The translations under genes and the position numbers were made by a program. The notes under the pieces were generated by a model, which had not been told where the DNA came from, did not search any database, and was given only the letters and a program-made list of their open reading frames with translations. Below are positions 48,063 to 53,971 of a stretch of DNA of 53,971 bases, one piece after another (position 1 is the first letter of the stretch; the number at the start of each line of letters is the position of its first letter). Origin of the DNA: Elusimicrobiales bacterium (lineage in GTDB: Bacteria > Elusimicrobiota > Elusimicrobia > Elusimicrobiales > UBA9959); the NCBI GenBank assembly GCA_024681855.1, contig JAILAB010000006.1, positions 1 through 53,971 of the forward strand. The letters are read 5' to 3'.

Positions 48063-49496
48063 ATGATAAAACCTGAAAATCTTAATTCCAAGCTTAAGAA
48101 AGCAAGTTATGCCGTGCGCGGCGCGATAGTAGACAGGGCCGCGCAGCTGGAAGCTGAAGGCAGAAAAATAGTTTACTGCAATATAGGCAACCCTCAGGCG
48201 TTAAAGCAGAAGCCCCTGACATTCCCCAGACAGGTATTAAGCCTTGTTGAATACCCGGAACTGCCTGACCGGCCAGGAATTGAAAAATTTTACCCGGCGG
48301 ATGCCATTGAGCGCGCCCGCCACATTCTTAAATGCTGCCCCAACGGCCTTGGGGCATACACGCACAGCGCCGGAATGCCTTTTATACGCAAGGCTGTAGC
48401 GGAATTCATAACCAGGCGCGACGGCATACCCGCTTCCGCTGAAAACATATTCCTTACTGACGGCGCGTCAAAAGGCGTGCAGGCCGCGATGACACTGCTC
48501 ACAAACAATGAAAATGACGGTTTCATGATACCCATACCGCAGTATCCGCTTTACAGCGCAACCATAGCCCTGTACGGCGCAAAGCAGGTAAATTATTACC
48601 TTGACGAGCAGAACAGCTGGCAGCTTAATGAGGAGGAGCTTAAGAAAAGCTATTCCGCTGCCGTAAAAAATGGAATAAACCCCGTAGCTATAGTGGTAAT
48701 AAATCCGGGCAACCCTACCGGGGCAATACTTTCCGAAGAAAATATAAAAATGGTGCTGCGCTTCGCCAGGGAGCATAAACTTGCCGTCCTTGCCGACGAG
48801 GTTTATCAGGAAAATGTATACGCACCCGGAATGAAGTTCATTTCCTTCGCAAAAGTGCTGCATGAAACCGGCGACAGCGAAACAACACTTTTCAGTTTCC
48901 ATTCCGTTTCAAAGGGTTTTCTTGGGGAATGCGGCCAGCGCGGCGGATATATGGAAGTACGCAATATGCCAAAAGAAGCTTATGTCGAGCTGATGAAACT
49001 TCAATCCATAGGCCTCTGTTCCAATTCCGCCGGACAGATAATAACCTATATAATGGTTGAACCTCCAAAGGAAGGCGACCCCAGCTATCCCCTGTACAGG
49101 CAGGAAAGGGATGCAATTCTGCAGAACCTTAAGAAAAAGGCCGAAATGCTTTATGGCGGAATAAATGAGATTGAGGGAATGAAAGCCGGAACGCCGCAGG
49201 GCGCGATGTACGCTTTCGTACGCTTTGATCTCCCGGCAGAACCTGGCATGAACATATCAGAAATGTCAGAAGAAGAGCGTCTTGCATACGAGAGCAGGCG
49301 CAATATGGATTACTGCCTGGCCCTTCTTGAGGAAACCGGAATATGCGTAGTTCCAGGCGCAGGTTTCGGGCAAATTCCCGGGACTTTCCATTTCCGCACT
49401 ACATTCCTGCCGCCCATGGAGGATATGGCAGGCCTTGTTGAAAAGATAAAGGCTTTCAACAGAAAATACACGGAAATGCTTAAAAACCGAAAATAA
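48063..49496 (+). CDS. Alanine aminotransferase, eukaryote-like
   Basis: This is a 477-residue PLP enzyme of the GPT/ALT2 type rather than the short bacterial AlaT type. VYCNIGNPQALKQKPLTFPRQVL, LTDGASKGV, VINPGNPTGAILS, FHSVSKGFLGECGQRGGYME (catalytic Lys) and TPQGAMYAF match that group. It converts pyruvate and glutamate to alanine and 2-oxoglutarate in the cytoplasm. Elusimicrobium species excrete alanine when fermenting sugars, so this enzyme fits a fermentation route that disposes of nitrogen and reductant. It is transcribed alone and ends at a bidirectional terminator. Confidence 0.95.
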   Translation: MIKPENLNSKLKKASYAVRGAIVDRAAQLEAEGRKIVYCNIGNPQALKQKPLTFPRQVLSLVEYPELPDRPGIEKFYPADAIERARHILKCCPNGLGAYTHSAGMPFIRKAVAEFITRRDGIPASAENIFLTDGASKGVQAAMTLLTNNENDGFMIPIPQYPLYSATIALYGAKQVNYYLDEQNSWQLNEEELKKSYSAAVKNGINPVAIVVINPGNPTGAILSEENIKMVLRFAREHKLAVLADEVYQENVYAPGMKFISFAKVLHETGDSETTLFSFHSVSKGFLGECGQRGGYMEVRNMPKEAYVELMKLQSIGLCSNSAGQIITYIMVEPPKEGDPSYPLYRQERDAILQNLKKKAEMLYGGINEIEGMKAGTPQGAMYAFVRFDLPAEPGMNISEMSEEERLAYESRRNMDYCLALLEETGICVVPGAGFGQIPGTFHFRTTFLPPMEDMAGLVEKIKAFNRKYTEMLKNRK

Positions 49497-49511
49497 AACA
49501 AATAAAATCAT

Positions 49512-49545
49512 AAAAAAAGGCGGGATTAAAATCCCGCCTTTTTTT
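49512..49545. terminator. Bidirectional terminator between alanine aminotransferase and ygeW
   Basis: AAGGCGGGAT and ATCCCGCCTT form a perfect stem with a TAAA loop. A run of A on one side and T on the other makes it work in both directions. Confidence 0.92.
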
Positions 49546-49562
49546 GCTGCTTAAAATAACTA

Positions 49563-50771
49563 TTACAGCGCGCAGCCGCCGGTCATTATGCGTTCCCTGC
49601 CGTTTTCCTCCAGCTTCATGAGAACTTCCTGCGGGTGGCGGCATTTGCTAAGGAATATCATTGCAGCTATGATATAGGGCTTCCAGCTGGCCTGCTTGTA
49701 AAGCGGATCGCGGTAGCGCTCAAAAACGCTCGCATCAACCTCGCCTTCCTTGCAGGATATGCCGGTAATGTCTGCGGGCAGGCAGTGCAGATAGAGTGCC
49801 TTGCCGTCCCTTGTGGTTTTCATAAGCTCTTCTGAGCAGGTCCAGTCCTTATGTGTCGCATTCTGCGCAAGCAGGCGTTTTTCAAGCTCTTTTATGCCGG
49901 CCGTATCGCCTTTGCCGTAAAGTTCTGTTCTTTCCTGCATGGCGGCAAACGGAGCCCAGCTCTTCGGGTACACAATGTCTGCGTCCTTGAAAGCTTCCTG
50001 CATGGAATTTACAACCTGGAATGAGCCGCCTGATTCCGCGGCGTTCTTTGCGGCAACCTGCTTCACATCGTCAAAAATATCATATCCTTCCGGATATGCA
50101 AGGGTTACATCCATTCCGAAGCGGGTCATAAGGCCAATCACGCCCTGCGGAACTGAAAGCGGCTTGCCATAAGACGGGGAATATGCCCATGTCATGGCAA
50201 CTTTCTTGCCGCGGAGATTCTCTATTCCGCCGAATTCATTTATAAGGTGAAGGGTGTCTGCCATTACCTGCGTGGGGTGATCAATATCGCACTGCAGGTT
50301 TACCAGCGTGGGGCGCTGCTCAAGAACGCCATCCTTGAAACCCTGGTCAACAGCATTCACGACATCGTGCATATACTTGTTGCCCTTGCCTATGTACATA
50401 TCGTCGCGTATTCCGATAACGTCCGCCATGAATGAAATCATGTTTGCGGTTTCGCGCACGGTTTCGCCGTGGGCTATCTGCGATTTGCCCTCATCAAGAT
50501 CCTGCACTTCAAGGCCTAACAGGTTGCAGGCTGAGGAAAAGCTGAAGCGGGTGCGGGTGGAATTGTCCCTGAACAGGGAAATGCCGAGGCCGCTGTCAAA
50601 AATCCTTGTGGATATGTTATTAACGCGAAGCGCCTTTAAAGCCTCCGCTACCGTGAATACGGCTTCTATCTCGTCCTGAGTTTTTTCCCAGGTAAGGAAA
50701 AAGTCGTTCTTGTACATTTTGTTGAAGCGCAGCGCATCAAGAATCGCCACGTACTGATCCATTATAGCCAT
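49563..50771 (-). CDS. ygeW: Knotted carbamoyltransferase YgeW
   Basis: This is a carbamoyltransferase-fold enzyme of about 402 residues. I use the ATG at 50771, with AAGGAGC just upstream; an in-frame TTG five codons earlier is less likely. SLFRDNSTRTRFSFSSACNLLG is the carbamoyl phosphate loop (STRTR), DEGKSQIAHGETVRETANMISFMAD and NLQCDIDHPTQVMADTLHLI match E. coli YgeW closely, as does AMTWAYSPSYGKPLSVPQG. The C-terminal half has LHCLPADITG (family HCLP). YgeW's exact acceptor is not settled; ornithine is not its substrate in the studied case. In E. coli it is near purine and allantoin catabolism genes; none of those are here. Confidence 0.95.
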   Translation of the reverse strand: MAIMDQYVAILDALRFNKMYKNDFFLTWEKTQDEIEAVFTVAEALKALRVNNISTRIFDSGLGISLFRDNSTRTRFSFSSACNLLGLEVQDLDEGKSQIAHGETVRETANMISFMADVIGIRDDMYIGKGNKYMHDVVNAVDQGFKDGVLEQRPTLVNLQCDIDHPTQVMADTLHLINEFGGIENLRGKKVAMTWAYSPSYGKPLSVPQGVIGLMTRFGMDVTLAYPEGYDIFDDVKQVAAKNAAESGGSFQVVNSMQEAFKDADIVYPKSWAPFAAMQERTELYGKGDTAGIKELEKRLLAQNATHKDWTCSEELMKTTRDGKALYLHCLPADITGISCKEGEVDASVFERYRDPLYKQASWKPYIIAAMIFLSKCRHPQEVLMKLEENGRERIMTGGCAL

Positions 50772-50906
50772 ATAAAGCTCCTTCAAAATTTTAATGACAG
50801 AACAGTCATTTATTTTAATAATAATAGCAAATATCAGAAGACGTGAAAAATCTTAAGCTTCTGTATCAGATAACAGAGTGGCAAACCCGGTAAAAGCTGA
50901 ATGTTT

Positions 50907-51176
50907 TTAATACCATTTTCCGGAAACAAATTCCTCCATTCCGCCTATTACCCATAATGGAATGTCATAAAGTATTCCTCCGTCATTGATTCTGAACCGG
51001 GCAAGAGACGTCCTTACTGCTTTCTGTGTGCTGTTGTTTCTTATGAAATTGCGCAGGCTTTTTGCCTTAAGGTTTATTGAGGCCTTTACCTCTACAGGCA
51101 CAATCATTTTGGAAATCTGGGCAATGAAATCTATTTCAGAACGGCTTGTGCTGTCCGTCCAGCAATAAAGCGGCAT
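50907..51176 (-). pseudogene. C-terminal remnant of a DUF4143 AAA ATPase
   Basis: The 89 codons match only the end of DUF4143 proteins: PLYCWTDSTSRSEIDFIAQ, PVEVKASINLKAKSLRNF and a final NIPLWVIGG-like stretch (here DIPLWVIGG). The Walker A part and most of the protein are missing upstream. It is a relic of a gene related to the intact one at 51332-52588, but not a recent duplicate because the two C-termini differ. Confidence 0.75.
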
Positions 51177-51191
51177 ATATGGATACTGACC

Positions 51192-51238
51192 TTACATTTT
51201 TTTACAGGAAAATAACGGCAAATATTACACTTTTTACA
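51192..51238 (-). repeat. TGTAA direct-repeat motif, two copies
   Basis: On the minus strand, 51225-51238 reads TGTAAAAAGTGTAA and 51192-51206 reads TGTAAAAAAATGTAA, two TGTAA units spaced 4-5 bases apart. The same motif (TGTAAAAACTGTAA) occurs at 52624-52637, upstream of the intact ATPase. Confidence 0.5.
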
Positions 51239-51331
51239 GTTTGAGCGGTTTGTCACTTTAATATCCGTATTGCTGCTGACTGGCTTTTATCCCTGCCGGC
51301 AGAAATGTTCAAATCAGGTTTATGCGTTTTC

Positions 51332-52588
51332 CTAATATTCCATGCTGTTTTCGTCAAGAAGAAAATCGTATATGCCCATTGTTATTATGCCTTTTTCATC
51401 GCGCTTACGTTTTATGTCGTCCCTTACCACTATTATTTTCTTGAAAAAATCCCTTATGCCCATCAGGGAACGCTTTTCCTGTTCCTGTTTTTCCTCCGTA
51501 TCCATTGCAAAGGCAGACTGAATATAAAACCTATTGTTTCCACGATTGGCAATAAAATCCACCTCATAATAATTACGCTTTAACTTGCCCGCCTCATTGC
51601 GTTTTGCGGCCTCAACTATACCCACATCAACGGAAAAACCGCGTCTGGTCAGTTCCAGATAAATAATGTTTTCCATTATGTGATTTTCTTCCTGCTGGCG
51701 GAAACCGAGTGCCGCATTTCGCAGGCCAAGATCGGTAAAATAATATTTTGATGGCGTTGAAAGGTATTTTTTCCCTTTTACGTCATACCTTTTTGCCTTG
51801 TCAATAAGAAATGCGTCTTCCAGACAGGAAAGAAAAAAAGATACTGTCTTGTCTGCTATATTCAAATTCGCAATGCTTTTGAATGAATTTGAAAGTTTCA
51901 GCGGATTTGTCAATGAGCCAATGGCTGAAGCAAGAATTTCCACTATTGCGTTTATCTGTTCTTCATGCTGAATATGGTTTCTGTCAATGATGTCGTTCAA
52001 ATATACATTTTTCAGCTGGCCTTTGAGATAATTCATTTTTGCTTCTTCGCTTTTTTGGGCAAGCACAAGAGGAAGACCGCCATAAGTATAATAATCCTTC
52101 CAGCCATCCGGAACACTGCCGCCATAAACAGACATAAATTCCGAAAATGAAAGCGGCAGAATACGCACCTCGTCGCCACGTCCGCGAAATTCCGTGACAA
52201 TATCTGAGGACAGGAATTTTGAGTTGCTGCCAGTGACATAAATATCTATATTTGGCAATTTCAGCAGTCCGTTAAGAACACCGGCAAAATTATCCGCAAG
52301 CTGCACCTCGTCAAGGAGTATATAATATGTATCGCTGTCCCTTACAAGGCTTTTGATATGGCGGCTCAATGCTTTTGGAAGGAGCAGTTCCTCGTTTTCG
52401 TCGTCATCAAGGGAAATTCTTATTATATGGCTGTCGTCAATGCCTTTGCTTTTAAGATAATCGTAGAAAATATTGTTAAGCAGATAGGATTTTCCGCAAC
52501 GGCGTATGCCGGTTATTACTTTTACAAGCCCGTTCTGCTCCCTGTCAGCAAGTCTTTTAAGATATATGTCGCGATTTATTCTGCGCAT
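51332..52588 (-). CDS. AAA ATPase with DUF4143 domain
   Basis: This is a 418-residue protein. ITGIRRCGKSYLLNNIF near residue 26 is the Walker A, YYILLDEVQLAD is the Walker B, and TGSNSKFLSSDI is the sensor region. A DUF4143 nuclease-like domain lies from about residue 220, with EVDFIANRGNNRFYIQ-x-A carrying the residues of a PD-(D/E)xK-type fold. Such proteins are common in gut bacteria and archaea, and their role is unknown; toxin-antitoxin-like or DNA repair roles have been suggested. A strong promoter and a repeat motif lie upstream. The order of paralogs here suggests serial gain and loss. Confidence 0.9.
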   Translation of the reverse strand: MRRINRDIYLKRLADREQNGLVKVITGIRRCGKSYLLNNIFYDYLKSKGIDDSHIIRISLDDDENEELLLPKALSRHIKSLVRDSDTYYILLDEVQLADNFAGVLNGLLKLPNIDIYVTGSNSKFLSSDIVTEFRGRGDEVRILPLSFSEFMSVYGGSVPDGWKDYYTYGGLPLVLAQKSEEAKMNYLKGQLKNVYLNDIIDRNHIQHEEQINAIVEILASAIGSLTNPLKLSNSFKSIANLNIADKTVSFFLSCLEDAFLIDKAKRYDVKGKKYLSTPSKYYFTDLGLRNAALGFRQQEENHIMENIIYLELTRRGFSVDVGIVEAAKRNEAGKLKRNYYEVDFIANRGNNRFYIQSAFAMDTEEKQEQEKRSLMGIRDFFKKIIVVRDDIKRKRDEKGIITMGIYDFLLDENSMEY

Positions 52589-52623
52589 TTTGCTCCTCTG
52601 TCATTACGAAAAAGTGCAACAAT

Positions 52624-52637
52624 TTACAGTTTTTACA
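52624..52637 (-). repeat. TGTAA direct-repeat motif, third copy
   Basis: The minus strand reads TGTAAAAACTGTAA, just downstream of the -10 site of the ATPase promoter and upstream of its start codon. It resembles the two copies beside the ATPase remnant and could be an operator. Confidence 0.5.
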
Positions 52638-52642
52638 CTTAT

Positions 52643-52671
52643 ATTGTATACGCAAAACAGGAAAAAGTCAA
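52643..52671 (-). promoter_or_regulatory. Sigma70-type promoter of the DUF4143 ATPase gene
   Basis: On the minus strand TTGACT (52666-52671) and TACAAT (52643-52648) are 17 bases apart, near consensus. Transcription would start about 48 bases before the ATG at 52588, within the TGTAA motif region. Confidence 0.7.
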
Positions 52672-52711
52672 CAGGCACGGCAGAATTTATTTTTCTATCC
52701 TTGCACAATAT

Positions 52712-53026
52712 CTAAGAAAACGCATATACAGTATCAGTTCTTTGTTTCCACATCTGCCCGAAAGTCATAATCTGCGTTATTTTCAGGTCAGGATATTTCT
52801 CCTGAATCCACGAAGGATAATTGCCGCATATTACCACCCTGTACGGATTTATGGTTTTTATCATGGCATTGAATCCTCCCGTAAAAACACGCATGGCCTC
52901 CGGATCTGAAAGCACTCCGTTTGTTGTTATGGCAACTGTGGAATTATGGGGCAGCCCGTCAAAACACCAGTCCCAGGTCTCTTCTCCGGCAAAGCCCGCG
53001 GTGGGGATTACATTTCCTCGTTCCAT
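52712..53026 (-). pseudogene. Truncated DUF4417 protein
   Basis: The 104 codons match the C-terminal part of DUF4417 proteins (often 250-300 residues): NVIPTAGFAGEETWDWCFDGLP, STVAITTNGVL, and FTGGFNAMIKTINPYRVVICG. The N-terminal half is missing; in frame upstream a stop occurs within about 16 codons, and the 5-prime end overlaps the next gene. It is a 5-prime-deleted relic. DUF4417 is typical of phages and mobile elements. Confidence 0.7.
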
Positions 53027-53529
53027 GGAGCGGGGTACGGCTTGTAAGGTTTCGTATAATCAAAAGGTATTAGCTCATAGCTGGCTAACATTTCTGTACA
53101 GGCTTCGTCCTGATATATATCCATAAAAGTCCTGCCTATTATGGCGTATTTGACTGCATTCGGCGGCAGAAGCTCATCTACCTTGTCAGCAGGCATATCA
53201 TGTTCTGTTATCTCAAACCATGTTCTGTCGTCAAAGAATATACACTTTCGCCCTTCACCTACTTTGTTCTTGTCAGTCAGTGCGATATGGCGGTAAGAAC
53301 GGAAAATCACAGAACTATATCCGACAAAAACATGCATTGAGCCGCAATTGGGACATTTCCAAATCGTTAAAAAATTTTCTGGCCCATCAAGTTCAATATC
53401 TATTGGCTTGATATTAGACGAAAGCGACTGTTTCCATTCATCCAAGATAAAAGCAAGGTGTTCTATACCATCCAGCTCCATATTCTGATATATGGTTTCT
53501 TCACAATTTATGCATTGCATTCCTGCCAT
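53008..53529 (-). CDS. Hypothetical protein with two CxxC zinc-ribbon pairs
   Basis: This is a 173-residue protein of no family I recognise. Two CxxC pairs (C-I-N-C near residue 6, C-P-N-C near residue 59) suggest one zinc ribbon with a long insert. No signal peptide or membrane segment is seen. An AAAGGAG ribosome site lies 6-7 bases before the ATG, so it is probably expressed. Its end overlaps the DUF4417 relic in another frame. Function is unknown. Confidence 0.65.
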   Translation of the reverse strand: MAGMQCINCEETIYQNMELDGIEHLAFILDEWKQSLSSNIKPIDIELDGPENFLTIWKCPNCGSMHVFVGYSSVIFRSYRHIALTDKNKVGEGRKCIFFDDRTWFEITEHDMPADKVDELLPPNAVKYAIIGRTFMDIYQDEACTEMLASYELIPFDYTKPYKPYPAPWNEEM

Positions 53530-53567
53530 AGTGTTTCTCCTTTAATTGAGTTTTATAATCTGACCCC

Positions 53568-53777
53568 TTAGCCATAACTCAACTTTGCCTTCGCAGAATG
53601 TCTTAAAAAAATATAACATTGCCTTCCACTGTTTCTCTTTATGTCCCTAGTTATGGTGCTTCTGCTGCGGCTTAATGTGCGGGCTATGGAACTGGCAGAA
53701 TAACCGTTTCTGATCATGCTTTCTATCGTAAATCGTTCTTCTTTGTTCAGCTGCTTGTATCGGGACATAGCACTCAT
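53568..53777 (-). pseudogene. IS30-type transposase, N-terminal fragment
   Basis: The first 45 or so codons match the IS30 helix-turn-helix start: YKQLNKEERFTIESMIRNG, then SASSIARTLSRSRSTITRDI. After RDIKRNSG the sequence loses the family pattern and stops at 53568; no DDE catalytic domain is present. A perfect inverted repeat GTTGCA-CT-TGCAAC at 53796-53809 upstream may be part of the element end. The gene is a remnant. Confidence 0.8.
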
Positions 53778-53971
53778 TATTCAACATATTGTCCTGTTGC
53801 ACTTGCAACTTTAATTCGCAACATACTTTTCCTGTTGCTATTTGTGTTTTTATGTGGTATACTTTTTTAGCCTCACTTCCGGGCGGGACTTTGGCGCTTG
53901 CGCCAGGGTTGCCAGCGTGCGCAAACACATCCCGGACAGTATCCCTAAAAGGTGTCAAAGAGCCTTTTGGG

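Noticed and set aside
53647-53958. 103-codon minus-strand frame over the IS30 start
   Set aside because: It overlaps the recognisable IS30 helix-turn-helix in another frame and contains no known domain.

Overview
The window looks like a chromosome segment from a host-associated, anaerobic, Gram-negative bacterium. My best guess is a gut member of Elusimicrobiota. The Gram-negative call rests on apolipoprotein N-acyltransferase (lnt), the PBP1C/alpha-2-macroglobulin pair, a lipoprotein and several periplasmic proteins. The fermentative call rests on a POT peptide transporter, ATP-forming PEP carboxykinase, two aminotransferases (one of the eukaryote-like alanine type) and a complete F-type ATP synthase; Elusimicrobium is known to excrete alanine. 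No marker such as rRNA is present, so the phylum is an inference.

Layout. Bases 1-951 hold no gene I can support, only a promoter-like site and one arm of an inverted repeat. Bases 952-4976 form an accessory-looking block: a type A chloramphenicol acetyltransferase, an AT-rich polytopic membrane gene broken by two homopolymer frameshifts, and an ArsB/NhaD-type permease. Copies of a short MLKxxQHD-type repeat flank this block in opposite orientation. Bases 5096-16309 carry a peptide transporter, an azoreductase-like flavoprotein, a DUF6273 protein, PBP1C and a 1,856-residue alpha-2-macroglobulin lacking the thioester residues. Bases 16330-24976 carry a small protein with two sequence repeats and a histone-H1-like tail, an alpha/beta hydrolase, dapB, gpmI, a YggU protein, a tightly overlapped DsbA-like/DoxX-MauE-like/lipoprotein set, a UDP-glucuronate decarboxylase, nudC and a YgjP-like metalloprotease.

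Bases 25073-32014 carry a clostripain-type peptidase, an inosine-guanosine kinase very like E. coli Gsk, a MATE exporter, an esterase and lnt. Bases 31993-41436 hold secA and the complete atpBEFHAGDC operon on the minus strand, with a strong promoter upstream and a terminator downstream of atpC. Upstream of it, a large GT-C-like membrane gene separates atpB from two small membrane genes that sit where atpZ and atpI would be expected. Bases 44519-50771 carry a SWIB-domain protein, pckA, an aspartate-type aminotransferase, tRNA-Cys, an alanine aminotransferase and the YgeW carbamoyltransferase. The last 3 kb is a decay zone: a remnant and an intact copy of DUF4143 AAA ATPases sharing a TGTAA direct-repeat motif, a headless DUF4417 gene, a small zinc-ribbon protein and the start of an IS30-type transposase.

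I did not find a clear multi-gene defence, CRISPR or secretion system. The most unusual items are the repeat/H1-tail protein, SWIB in a bacterium, the thioester-less macroglobulin, the lnt start codon inside a terminator-like hairpin, the interrupted atp locus and the homopolymer-broken membrane gene.
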